A stretch of 64,000 bases of DNA, taken from contig NC_079148.1 of assembly GCF_945859685.1 (NCBI RefSeq), positions 19,727,946-19,791,945 on the forward strand, in the 5' to 3' direction. The translations under genes and the position numbers were made by a program. This document shows, in pieces, positions 46,742 to 58,506 of this stretch; positions within the stretch are counted from its first letter, which is position 1, and each line of letters starts with the position of its first letter. This DNA is from Eupeodes corollae. Taxonomy: Eukaryota > Arthropoda > Insecta > Diptera > Syrphidae. Under the pieces are notes generated by a model, which was not told the origin of the DNA, ran no database searches, and was given only the letters and a program-made list of their open reading frames with translations.

Positions 46742-47629
46742 AGAATAATTTTAGCTTTTAATTATCATACAGTCTTCTACTATCGATGATTACTTCTACA
46801 GCACATAATAAATCATTTTAAAAGTTAATTTTCTTAGTAGTGCAGTGTTATTGTTCCCTCCTATAAAAATATTGCTGCAGTACTCTCAACAGGATGAAGA
46901 AATTGTATTAGTTTAAGTTTCAAAATATAAATGGATTTGAATTACATTGATTCTATCAAAAATAAACGTTTTTATTTTTCTATTTCTGTTTTAGATTTCA
47001 TATTTATTAAGATTAAAGCAATATTTCTTCCCAGATTCCCTAGCAAAACAGAAAAGCATACCTAAAGAGAAGCAAAAATACATATTGTCATATTTGTACT
47101 TACAAATTTTTTGAAATTCAATATTGTGTCTCAAGAATGTTCTATATTGAATTCCATTTGCGAATAAAAAAAAAAAACAATAATAGGAACCTATCTCTTT
47201 CAACCAAATAACCCTGCAATTGAAAAATTCCTCGAAACCAATAACAATGCATTTTTTCCTTTTCGAAGTGAAGAAAAAAGTATAGAAATGTTTGGAGCAC
47301 AGAAATCTACCTCCCCAATCTCTGAACTAGCTTTTTTTCAATGTTCAAAAACATACCTATACATAAATATTTCTCAGGAAAAAAAGAAAACAAAATGTCT
47401 TCAGGATCCTAGGGAAATAGAGAGGTTGGTAGGTGGTTGGTTTTCTTTTCTTTTTTCATTCTTAGAACATGAATTCTATAACAAATAAATCTCAAAAGCT
47501 CTCGACAACAGTTCCTCTTCAAATTTCGACTTATAACAACCCTTTTAAGGATATAGAAGGACATGCATTTTATTTTTTTACTTAAATCCTTTACTCAACT
47601 AACCAACCAACCGTATAACAAACACTTAC
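46742..47629. other. Probable intron downstream of the MDAEL exon
   Basis: On the minus strand it follows the donor at 47629-47628. No element or other exon was recognised. Confidence 0.35.
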
Positions 47630-47666
47630 CAGTGTAAAAATCTTCCAAAGAAAGTTCAGCATCCAT
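47630..47666 (-). CDS. Putative alternative first coding exon (12 codons + 1 base)
   Basis: Minus strand: ATG at 47666 in context TATAAAATGGATG encodes MDAELSLEDFYT, then one base, and a near-consensus donor ACTG|GTAAGTG (GT at 47629-47628). The frame is open upstream to another ATG at 47837, which would add 57 residues (MYGRDLCVRFPGYKVV...). I prefer the downstream start because of its context and because the upstream stretch is serine/threonine-rich and UTR-like. It ends in the same codon phase as the exon at 21505-21661, consistent with both splicing to one acceptor. Gene identity not recognised. Confidence 0.5.
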
Positions 47667-49226
47667 TTTATAAGTTGTATTAAAAGTCCAAGTGGTTGAA
47701 GATGCTACAGAGACGGAGCCGGAGGAGGTGAATGAGGCGGTGTCGTGTGGACAGGAACAGGAAAAGAAAATTGTAGAATCTAACAAATCGACAACTTTGT
47801 AACCCGGAAACCGCACACACAAATCACGACCGTACATTTAAACGATTCTATATCTTTATTTTTTTTAGCCTTTTCAACACTTTTGAACACTTAAAAGACC
47901 CAACTTGAAGATATCTTACACCAACCAATACCACCACCCGCGCACATGAATCACTTTACTTTTGCTGGCCAAGAAGATAAGAAAAGTACCATCACCATTC
48001 AGCACTTGGTGATTCCAAGAATGAACATTGGCCCTTTAAAAGAATAAAACAATTATTCTCAACGCGCTGATGAAGAAGTTGGCAAAAAATTGAACTCCAA
48101 AAATCGCTTAACCTATTTTTGAACTGAATTATACCGCAATGCATTCACTTTTGTTTAAAAAACCTCCGTCTTTTTTTGCATTGGAAATTTAAACCACGGA
48201 TTGTGTTTGATCAATTTCACGCGGCGGTGAGTATGAAAATACAGACAAATATAATTGAACCATGAACTCTGGATTCCGAAGAGGACAATGTTCGTTGACC
48301 TCCTTTAACACTGCAACCATCAAATAAAAGGATAATCGGGAAAGAACTATTCATAAGTCCGCGCCTAGGAATACATTTTTTCAAATACTATTCTTCATGG
48401 TTTCGTATACATGTATGAAGGTACGCTAAAATAATTGACGTCTTTTTCCCGTTTAAATATTGTCGTGGAAGTCACGGTTTTTGACTGCCGGCCTTAACGA
48501 AAAACTACTATTCTACCAATTCTTTTGCTCTACGTTTCCTCGTACGGTCGGTGCTCGTGCTGCTGCTCCCTCTGGTGGTGGTTAACCCCGAAAAAGGCAC
48601 AAAAGAATGTTATTCAATAACAAAGAAATGTGAAATAGCTGCAGAAAAAAAAGCAACCCTTGAAATCAAGGAATCTACCACAGCTATATAAGGAGCTAAG
48701 CCAAGCCAACCAAAAATAAAAAAATGGTTGGTAGCATATTCATAACAGAAGTCTCTCTCTCTTTGGGTGGAATAACCATGCTGACAACAATGACAAACCA
48801 CCACGTTCCACCACCAGCACCACCGCCATCCAGTACTACCTTCGCGAACTTTAGCACCTAAATCATCGCATAGAGGAACTGACACAGAGCATACAGGAAC
48901 AGGAAGGGTGGCCCGATGCAATGGGTATGAATAGGGTAGGCAGATAGATAGGTTAGATTTCACGATAGCTTCAATTTTAAGGGGGTTGAATTTTTATACT
49001 TTTCTTTAATCGGGGCTATAAGCCACTGCTTCTGACGAAGGTGCCTGAAGCTCGCCTGGTTGGTTTTTTGGTAACTTTGCAGTTTTTCATGACTGTGTCT
49101 TCTCTATTTCTATTTCTGTTTTTTTTTTTTTTTATAAGGACAAGTTTTGGATTTAGAAATTTTCTCTTTTAAAGCTTACAAAATATTAAAATTATTTTTA
49201 GGAACTACGAAAGTCAGAATTTTATG
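47667..49226 (-). other. Putative 5' UTR and promoter region of the MDAEL exon
   Basis: Less AT-rich than average, especially 47700-47830 and 48460-48960. It includes TCTCTCTCTC, TGCTCGTGCTGCTGCTCC and CACCACCAGCACCACCG words typical of fly promoter-proximal DNA. A long minus-strand frame at 48610-48963 has low-complexity composition and no domain, so it is not called as a gene. No transcription start could be fixed. Confidence 0.35.
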
Positions 49227-49228
49227 TA

Positions 49229-50580
49229 AAGGGTGTTTTAAAATAAAATGCATGGTTTTTAAATGTCGCTATTTGCATGGTAAAGTATATAGTGACAACA
49301 TTCAAAAAAATTGACAGCTGTCAGTTTTTGTTAAGATAGATGGAAAATAGTGTAGTCTCCATGAGCTTTTCAAGTACCCTTATTATATTTACTGCATGGC
49401 AAATTAATTGAATTTTTCGTGATTTGACTGCAAAAATATTCCTTGTTTTTAAAATATTGTTAAAAACTCAGAAAAAGATGTTGTAAATTGAAATTTCCCT
49501 TACGGTGGAACTCATCCGAGTGGTCCAATTTTCAATAACTTTTCCGCATAGATCCGACTGAATTTGAGCGTTGGCATGTGTTATGTTCACCTTTAGGGAT
49601 TGTGGTTTATTTGCATAGACCTGCGACTTCAAGAAACCCCACAGTCTAGCGGGGTCAAATCGCATGAACTTGGTGACCAATTCATCCCTGCGAAAGATAA
49701 CCTCACTAACAAATCTTTCATGCAAAATGTCAGTCGTGGCGTTTGCTTTGTGGCACCTAGCGCAGTCCTGCTGAAACCACATGTCGTCTTGGTCAATATG
49801 GTTCAATTTGGGCCATAAGAAATTAGTTATCATCGTTATGTAGCACTCCCTGTTGGTGACCGCTTCACTAACGCCGTTTTAAAAAAAGTACGGACCAATT
49901 ATGCATCCGGCCGGAATCCAGTCTAAACGGAAAATTTTTGAAGATGCATTATTCGGTGAACCTCTCGTGGTTTGGTGTTGTCCCATATACGGCAATTTTG
50001 CTTATTAACACAGCCATTCTTAAAAAAATGAGCCTCGTTCCTAAAGATGATTTTTAGGCCAAATTTGGTGTCCTCTTCCAAACGCTTCAAAACCCAGTCA
50101 TCGAACAAACGGCTGTCCATATGGTCATGAACTTTGAGCTCCTGGGTCAGTTAGATCTTGTACGGGCCAAGTCCCGATGCAAAAATCCGGCAAGTTAAAG
50201 ACCGCGAAAGGCCGAATTCTTGTGCACGGCGACGAATAAATTTCCTCGGGTTCTGCTGTACACTTCCACGGACGTGCGATATTCTCGGCTGATCTTGCGT
50301 TCCTTGAACTTACATGTGTTGACTGATTGTTTACTGAACCGGTAGTCTCAAATTTGGCCACCAAACTTTGAAGAGTCAACAGTGAAGGGCCACCACGTCT
50401 CCCTTAAAATGGGAGCAATGCGCCCGACGTTTGCTTTAACGAACACTCATTTTGATAATAAGGTTTTATCATTTGAACGTACTGTTCAATAGTGTAACTT
50501 GCCATGATAATTTGTCTGACAACTGAATAATAAACAAAAGATTTGACAGATGTCACCTAAACAAAATGGCAGCCACCCTT
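49229..50580 (-). pseudogene. Mariner-type element, copy M2, with TA duplications
   Basis: A 1352-bp element bounded by AAGGGTG...CACCCTT inverted ends and TA on both sides (49227-49228 and 50581-50582), the Tc1/mariner target duplication. Minus-strand coding relics: LVAKFETTGSV (N-terminal DNA-binding part), RNARSAENIA, IIFRNEAHFF (the first catalytic aspartate of the SDEAHF motif is changed to asparagine), NGCVNKQNCRIW, WFQQDCARCH, then, after a frameshift, SPSSCDLTPLD. Its spacing agrees with DD41D. A palindrome, TGACAGCTGTCA, lies subterminally at 49312-49323. Non-functional. Confidence 0.8.
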
Positions 50581-50582
50581 TA

Positions 50583-52127
50583 TAATAAACTTTTGACTGT
50601 CATCTGTCAAATTGCTCTTTTTTGTAAAGGTTTTTATCATCGTAAAACAGAAATATGTAACAACAAATCTATATTGGGGCACCATTTTCCCATCATGAAA
50701 GTTCTTAGACATGTATTATTTTAAAGCAGGTTTACACAATTCTGATGAGGTCCTATTCCCATTGTACAAACATTTTGTCTTCATGGCTAATAAGTTTTGC
50801 AATAATAAAAGAAAAAAGTTTTGGATTATGAAACTTCTCGAAGATAGTGGAGATGATAAAGATTTATAAAATTAGGAAAGTGGGGCGGAAGATACAAATT
50901 CAAAGTAAAGTTTGGGTAATCAGGTTTTCGATATTGTATTATTTGGCATAACTTTATATCATACTTAAAAGTTTCATTTATATAGGAAAAATTTAGTCAA
51001 CAATCACAAACAATTTGAGAGTGTTAAAAGAAACGATAACAAAAATGTTAAAAAAGTAAAAATACTACCTATAGTATTGGCGATTTTGTTTGTTTTTCCG
51101 CAGGAAATTCATAAATAGTTTTTGGTTTTCCATGGCCGCATACAAAACCAACTATATTGAAAGAAATTCAGAAAGTTGCCAATTTTCGTTTCAAGTTAAA
51201 ACGCCTTAACTTCTTACAATACACTACAAATCTCGTACTTAAGGATACATAAAATACATGTTTTATAAGAAGAAACTAATTTTCGAAATTTTATTAGGAA
51301 AAGTTTAGTAGACAGTTACGTATTAAAACTGAAGATTTTGACTAACCAAAACAAGCTTTTATCTGACTTGTCAATTTGAAAAGAATCCCAAAAATAACTG
51401 CCGTTTTTAATTTTAATTATTTACATTGTTTAAGAGTCATTAAAATGTCTACATCCATGGATTACATTAAACAGTTAGTGGAGAATTCAGGAACATTTAT
51501 ATCGCATTTTTTCAACAGTTTTTAATATATCTTGATATCCTCAAGTTTTCATACCTTAATCCGCTGTACGTTGCTGAAATCTTCTTTGTGTAGAGTCTTA
51601 TAGCCTTTTTATACCAAACCAAAATATGAACATATCTAGTAACCATCAAATTGTATCCAGGCTTTAAGTCACGCTTGGGATCAAACACGGACTTCATAGG
51701 ACTGGAGGACATAACTAACTTTGTAAGTATCAAATTGTCGAAAACCACAAGTTTTTTAGATAAAACTCTCAGAAACTAGTTGCATGTCAAGGTAATAAAT
51801 AAATCTTTCAAAAATTTTGCAGTAATCAAATTAATAGAAAAGCAATAAATAAATACAAATTTTGAAAAATGTATTAAAAGTTTATCAAAAAAATTGTATA
51901 GAAATGAGTTTTGAATGACAAAATTTAGTTTTTCATTTCCAAAACTGAACTTGGAAAATAAAAAAAAATAAGCGTGTAAAAATTAAAATGTCAATCGAAA
52001 GTCTGAGATATTCCCAGCGACCGCAATTGCAACAATTAAGTTTTCGAAATTTCGCAAGAAATAAGTTTGCAGGTTACGAGTATATGTATTTATAAACAGC
52101 TGTAGTACTTTAAATATCTTTGTTTTT
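50583..52127. other. AT-rich sequence without recognised features
   Basis: CATCTGTCAAATTG (about 50601) is the inverse of ATTTGACAGATG (about 50541) inside the neighbouring mariner. Nothing else is recognised. Confidence 0.4.
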
Positions 52128-52240
52128 AACTTCTCATATGAAGTTTTTGTGATTGGCCTGATTTTTATAATTGAACATTTTGGAAATTTTTCGGCGTTTC
52201 GAGGATTTTAAAGCGATGTCTGCATGTCAGTTAATATTTT
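52128..52240 (+). mobile_element. Family A fragment A11 (hairpin end only)
   Basis: AACTTCTCATATGAAGTT, a mutated but still self-complementary hairpin, is followed by TTGTGATTGGCCTGATTT, TTTTTCGGCGTTTCGAGG and GATGTCTGCATGTC. This is the first ~110 bases of the family, after which homology stops. Confidence 0.65.
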
Positions 52241-52299
52241 GACTAAAGGACTTTCAAACAAATAAAATAGGTGGTTATTTTGCTATAAAAACTTAAAAA

Positions 52300-52927
52300 T
52301 AGAAAATTCACGGCTAGATCCCACGAACTTGCTCCTATATTCAAACACACTGTTTACAAATAGAACTTATATTTTAAAATTTAGCAATGAATCAATTTGT
52401 CTTGAAAAATTTAAATGCCATTTAATTAATCAAAAATTCTTTGATCGTTTTTTTTTTTAATTAATTTCGTATATTTAAAATATTTCATTTTTAGTTTGAA
52501 AATATTTTTGGTATGCAGTTTTAAGAACTTATTAATGTTTTAAAATTAAATTTCACTTAAAAAACATTGACCCGTTTTTGAGAAATCGAATTTTGAAAAA
52601 ATAATATTTTTTTAAATATTCAAAAAGTAAAACTTGACATTTTTGATAATCAAATATTATTAATACAGTATAAGAGCATGTGCAGTAAATAAAACATTAT
52701 TGAAATCGTTTGATTGGTTCTTGCAAAAACTTAAAAAGATAATAACGGTTTTATCGGGGGTACCTTTCCAGATAATTAAAAATGTAATTTAAGAAAAAAA
52801 AATTAAGAGAACATTTAATGAAAATCTACCGGTTTATTTAAAAGAAAATTCGAATTTTTGATTTTTGACCAACAAATTTGTTCGTAACCTACTGTTACTT
52901 TTAGTCTTTAAAACAATAAAAAAAAAA
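52300..52927 (+). repeat. Repeat Z copy Z2
   Basis: Opens CACGGCTAGATCCCACGAACTTGCTCC and runs through the Z core (CAAATATTATTAATACAGTATAAGAGC, GGGGGTACCTTTCC, AAAATCTACCGGTTTxTTT). It ends where a second Z opening begins at 52928, so Z2 and Z3 are in tandem. Confidence 0.6.
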
Positions 52928-55310
52928 CAAGCACGACTGGGTCGCACTAACTTGCTCCTGTATGCAAAGAGTCTGTTCAAAAAGGTACCTATAAAAGATT
53001 TAAGAATATACCTGTTAAATAAGTTTGTCTTCAAAGATATAAACGCCATTTGATTTGTCAAAAAAACAGAGCAATTCATCCCAAGACACAACTCATCCTG
53101 CGACAACTCATCCCGGAAATGAAAATTACTTGTACTTAACGATAACAATTGTTTGTGTATTCAACTAGTTCATTCACAGATTTTTTGTTTTTATAGCTTT
53201 ATTTTAATTTCATATTAGATGAACCAAGATGGAAAATAAATTATCTGAAAATAAGGAAGAGGCAGAACATATATGTTTAAGTTGTAAAGCGATCGCCTAT
53301 TGGTTGTGTTGTTAGGAAGGTGTCCAAAATGGATAAAGAATAGTTCATTGGCGTGCTTAGCTTTATTTATATAGATAGATAAAGACATGTTTATGGTGAT
53401 AATGAAGGAAAATACATATACTCGTTCTGGACCGTTTTTTTAACTTGTATACTAAGTATTTATTCTTTTATATAGGCGAAGGCAAGTAAAATATGTGTGA
53501 AACAACGTTATTCTTGAGGAATAATATTTTAAACCCATATATACAAAGGTACCAATAGACACTTTAAAATAAATTGTTGATTAAATATATCATATTCGTT
53601 AATCCGATGCAGTGGCGCTGCTACACGGCCATCATTGGTATTTACAATAGTTATAATTATAAAAATACATAAATATGTACCAAATGCATTAATTTGGATA
53701 AAAGATAGGAATGCAATACAAATTTTCTCAAAATAATGCGCTCTTTGGGGCTCGTGCACACTGAGATGGGAGGTTACATTTAATACAAGCAAAATAATTA
53801 TAAAAAAAACTTATTTAAGATTGACAATTTTACCTGAAAAATAAGTTTTTCTTCAAAAGTTTATATGCCATTTTATAAATCAAAAAACCCTTGATTTTTC
53901 AAAAATTTGTTTTGAAAATTATTAGAATGGTTTTTTTATATACATTTTTTAAAAAGAAAAATTTTCAATTTTGATCTAAAAATATTTTTGGTATGCAATT
54001 GCTTAGTGATTATTAATATACGTTCTTCATTTGAATTTCGTACAAAAATGTTGACACGTTTTTGAGAGATAGAATTTTGAAAAAAAAAATCTATATTTTT
54101 TTAAAAATGCAAACAAAAAAAATTGGACTTTTGATAATCAAATATTGTTAAGGCTATATAAGAGCTCTTTTAAAAAATGATTGAAATCGTTTCATAAGTT
54201 GCTTAGAAAATTAAAAAAAAAAACAAATTACGGTTCTATGAGCGGTATCTTTCCTGAGGAATACAAAAATATGTTTTTTTTTATTAAAAGAAGCCAAGTT
54301 TAAAAGCAAAATTTAAGAGAAAATTAAAAAAAAAATCTATCAGTTTGTTTTTGAGAAAAATCAAATTTTCGTTTTTTGTCCAAAAAAATTGTATAACCAC
54401 TGTTAGTTTGGATCTTAAAAAAAATGAAAAAAAAACGCCTAGGTTAGGTTAGGTTATAGTGGCTGTCCAAGATAGAAACGGACGCACTTAGGCCCATTGT
54501 GATACCACATGAATCTTGAATCTTGAGTTTCCTCCTAAACTCAATGAAACCAGCTTGAGTTCCTTACGAAACGTGAGAGGCTGATTATACCGATATGATT
54601 TAGATCGTTTAGATTGTTAGAGAAGAATTCTCCTAGGTAATTCTTGCGTTTTCGAGCTAGAGGCGGGCATGTACGAGAAGATGAAGAACCGTTTCTTCCT
54701 CGTCCATGCAGCTTCTGCAAAAGTCATTTGAGAATACGCCTAGTCTCGTGGCGTGCTTAGAGAGAGCAATCACCTTGAACGTTTTAAATCAAGCGTTGGC
54801 CAGATGTTTTTTTGTGGCTTGACACGTGGTGATGTTGTTTCACCTGGTGCCTGCCCTCCTCGCAGAGTCTTGCATTAGCAACAGTTAACAAGTAGCGATT
54901 GGTATGAAAGTACTTGCCAAACGTGGTAGGATGGGCTGTACTGTACCGTTCCTGGCGAGTTCATCTGCCTTACAGTTACCTGGAATGTCTCTATAGCCCG
55001 GCACCCAGCAAAGGTGAATATTAAACTGTTGTTTTCTCCATTAGAGATGATCGACAGTTATGGACCGTTATAGAGATTGTAGAGACAGAGTCCAGAGATT
55101 TGATAGCGGCTTGGCTGTCAGAGAAAATACGGATATCAAATGTTGATATCACGTTTTCTTTGAGCCAAGACAAGACTTCTTTAATCGCCAAAAGTTCCTC
55201 CTGAAACACGCTACAATCATTGGGAAAAAACGCCTAACTTCTGTACCATCGTAATATCATGTATGATTAAAATCTCGAGTTCGAAATTTTGCACGAATAC
55301 AAAACTTGCC
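52928..55310 (+). repeat. Repeat Z copy Z3 with segment W, interrupted by a LINE
   Basis: Starts GCACGACTGGGTCGCAC. Segment W begins near 53077 (CATCCCAAGACACAACTC) and runs to about 53830. The Z core follows to 54441 and, after the LINE at 54442-55224, the Z end (CGTAATATCATG, CGAAATTTTGCACG) lies at 55250-55298. W at the same position in Z1 shows that Z1 and Z3 descend from one composite copy. Confidence 0.6.
54442..55224 (-). pseudogene. 5'-truncated RNase H LINE with (CCTAA)n tail and 12-bp target duplication
   Basis: Flanked by AAAAAACGCCTA at 54430-54441 and 55225-55236. Minus strand: an RNase H piece (FQEELLAIKEVLSWLKEN, FSDSQAAIKSLDS, 55021-55209), then, in other frames, WVPGYRDIPGNCKADELARN and the knuckle FCRSCMDEEETVLHLLV. 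The 3' UTR has GTGGTATCACAATGGGCC and CTAAGTGCG and ends ATAACCTAACCTAACC. The 3' sequence and tail match the LINE at 40653-41403, so both are one family. Inactive through truncation and frameshifts. Confidence 0.85.
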
Positions 55311-55394
55311 ATATAGTACATATGTACATAGTTCCTATGTGTCGCAAGTAAAAAACTGCCAACGCGAATATGCTTAAAACGTTAATATCCAAAA

Positions 55395-56000
55395 CTGAAA
55401 AAAAAAAAACATATTTGTAGGCAACTAAGAACCACATTTTTAACATCTGGTAATATTTTTTTAAGAAAATTCGACCGTTTATTGATTTTTGATTCCAGCC
55501 TCTTGGAAACAATTAATGATATTGCCTTTAAACATTTATTAAAATTTTGAAGAAAGCCCACATTCAATTTTCATTAGAGTTAAAATTAGAATCTACAAAA
55601 GTACTAATTTAATTTTCATTAGAAAAAAAATAGAATCTACAAAAGTACTACACAAAATTGGTAAAATCTCATTTTCCATTCGAATATTTTGAGTGTTTAA
55701 AATGCAGGGAACAAAAACAACTATTGAAATCAAAAGTATTTTATAACATGCAAAATATTTTTACTAACTTTTACTTAATTTTCTAGAAAAAAAAATCAAT
55801 TTTACAGATTACGAACACTTAAAAAAAAACACACAAAACCGATAAAAAACTAAATTCGACTCAAGCTCTATTGGAAAAAGAAAGATTTCAATTGTTTGTA
55901 TCTCACAAAAAATATTGTTATGAATATTTTGTTAAAGTTTTTGAAAAATCGGGAACGAATGAAAAGTTATCTGTGTGGGTCACATACAAGCCTTTTATTT
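55395..56000 (+). mobile_element. Family A copy A12, strongly degraded
   Basis: Forward landmarks: GCAACTAAGAACCACATTTTTAACATCTGGT (compare GCAACGAAGAATAATGTTTTTGACATCTGAT in A4), monomer-like TTxCATTCGAATAT and CGACTCAAGCTCTATTG words. It ends AAAAGTTATCTGTGTGGGTC followed by ACATACAAGCC. The hairpin end is absent. Confidence 0.5.
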
Positions 56001-58140
56001 TTATAATACTCATAACTTCTATCTTTAAAGTGCTTTTAAAAAAATGAATGTATCATGAATATAAGACAGTAACTATTAATTCCTTGCTAACAACATATAA
56101 ATTCTTATTAATATGTTCCTTTTCGAAAAATCCTAATAAATTGTGGGAAAAATACTTCACATAACCTTGAGATGAAATTATGTCCTTTGTTTATTTATTT
56201 CCCAGAAAATTAATTATATCAACCACCACCAGCGTTCTGAAACACACCAAAAACCACGATGAACTTTGATTTTTAATTCCATCAATTCTTCAACCTTCAA
56301 AACATTTGTTTACCTTCAAGAAATACACAAAACAACGCCAATACTATGTCAATATTTAATTTTAACACTGAGTCATAATTCCGAATTATTGCTTACAAAA
56401 GTTTGCTAACTTATACGTAAAACTACATCAGCGCTGCGACAATCAATTTTCTTTATGTCTCAAATAATATTATAGAATTGTAAATATAGAACTTAACTAC
56501 TTACGGGATGACAACATAATCTATTTAGTTGTATTCACAAAAACAATACAACTTCATAATTATATTATATCTTTTTAAAAAAGGATACAAAAAGTATCCT
56601 TGGAAGTACGTGTCCTTTGTTCGTTTATGATAATTGTCTCTGATTTATTCTTTAAACACATGAAACATTAAAAGTCAAACTTGTGCTTATAAAAATAATT
56701 TTCCTTATACATCAGTTGACGTCAATAACCCAGGATCTATTCATTTTCAACTTAACCCCCCCCCTCCCCTCATCTTTGAAGCCAGAAATTAGACAATATA
56801 ATTTTCTTTGTTTTGCTTTTTGAGTCATATTTGCTTCTGTCAACACACTTCACATCATCATCTCTGTGTCTATTTCATAAAAGTCCTTAGAACAATATAA
56901 GTTTCAAAGGATAATAAATTAAACAAAGCATTTTAAAAAAAAGAAGAAAGTAACAAACTTTAAAACAATTACAGTCTCCGCATTAATTATGTCGTTTTAA
57001 CCTTATCCTTCACAATGCTTTGAACATACATATGTATGTTCATGTAGAACAATGCAATCTAAATACTGCATTAAAGGTGTACGAACAGAATAAATGTCCT
57101 TAAACTCAACGCTAAAGGAAGACAAACAGAAACATCACACCATCCACAGAAAGGTAACACAAATGCCATAAGGCTACATAACATAAGTTCGCGTGCTGAT
57201 TGTAACTTGGTTGGTTAGTTTTAGTTGGTATAATAACAACACTGACAAAAATAAAGAACAAATCCCAGTAGTTATAGTTTCATTACAAGGATATGAGGCA
57301 CTTATTGTGATTACCAACAACTACGGGTCTTTAATGTACGTAGATTAGGTAGCTTGCTTGATGGTAAACCTCTAAAGAGGCAAGCAACTTCTAAAAGGGC
57401 GTCTCTTTACCCTTAATAAACATAAACATAGACTTACAAACAAATAGACGTTGAGTTTACTTAAGTAAAATTGTTTACACTCAGTACCGTTATTTTTTTA
57501 CTATTAATAAAGGCTAAATTTAAAAAGGGTACATTTTTTTATTTAAAGGTGATAGGAAACGTAAAAAAAGTAAAAAAAGTGGGTCCCTCAAATTTATTTC
57601 AAAATCTGGGCTCAGAGTTTACAATGAGTGTCTGCGCTTAGCAACTTGCCGTCCTACAAGTTAGTAGCTAGATAATTTGCCGTTAATTATATTGATTGTA
57701 ATAATTTTGATATTTCATGTTCTATTTTAACTATGTTTTTTTGTTGTTGTTGCTTTACTTGATATCTACTAACCTAAGCACCCTCAAAAAAAATCCAAAA
57801 GCTTAACATTAAATTTGTGTCTGCTTGATAAACAGTCCTTAATCAGTCGTTAATTATTTGTGACAATTTCAAGTTTTCAATTTAAAATGTTTCTAATTTA
57901 TTTAGTCTTATTGTTACAGGGATTTCAACATAGCAAAATTATTTCCCCAAAAAAACTGTGCAAACTTCTTTAAATCAAATGAAGTAGTGGTTCTGGTTAG
58001 TTAATTTGACTTTAAGTAACTATTAATTAGTTGCAATAATTCTATGATTATTTTCACTCAGATAGGATTGACGGAGTTGGGGACTTTAATAGCAACTTAT
58101 TAGTCGATGATAGCTTAAGTGAAAATATGAAATCTTTTGA
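56001..58140. other. Unique-looking AT-rich sequence
   Basis: No frames or element ends recognised. An 8-bp stem hairpin, AAGGATAC-AAAAA-GTATCCTT, lies near 56581-56601, and a C-rich run (CCCCCCCCCTCCCC) lies at 56756-56769. Confidence 0.4.
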
Positions 58141-58149
58141 TATATTTTA

Positions 58150-58456
58150 TAAATAAATTGGGTGGCGCAACAGTCCGTTGTGAACCAGGACCTAGTGACT
58201 TACAACTCTCAACCATTCCTGTGTGCGAGTACTGTTGTCAGGAATGGAAGGGACCTACAAATTTAGGCCGAATCCGAACAGCTAATTTAAAAAAAAAACT
58301 TTTTCATGACAAGAATTACTCTTGAAGGATTTGTCAATTCCCCGCAAGAGTCAGTACCAGCGAAAATTAATTTTTGAAATTAAGGTGGAACAGGCAGAGA
58401 TTGAACCCAAGACTCCTTATATGACAATCCACCGCACTAACCATTATGCCACGGGT
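58150..58456 (-). mobile_element. tRNA-derived SINE, copy S3
   Basis: Same body and orientation as S1. The tRNA-like head reads TGGCATAATGG (58441-58451) for box A; box B is decayed to GGTTCAATCTC. The 3' end is GCGCCACCC followed by an AATTTATTTATA tail. Apparent frames across it are incidental. Confidence 0.75.
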
Positions 58457-58506
58457 ACTTTTGATATGCATTCTGTTAATTTTTCTGTACCAACACACTT
58501 TACTAA

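Noticed and set aside
48670..48690. TATA-like CTATATAAGG as a promoter.
   Set aside because: It is on the plus strand, opposite the host exons, with no downstream gene. AT-rich DNA gives many such matches.
48610..48963. 117-codon minus-strand frame upstream of the MDAEL exon.
   Set aside because: Low-complexity, tryptophan- and cysteine-rich composition with no domain. More likely an open stretch in promoter or UTR sequence.
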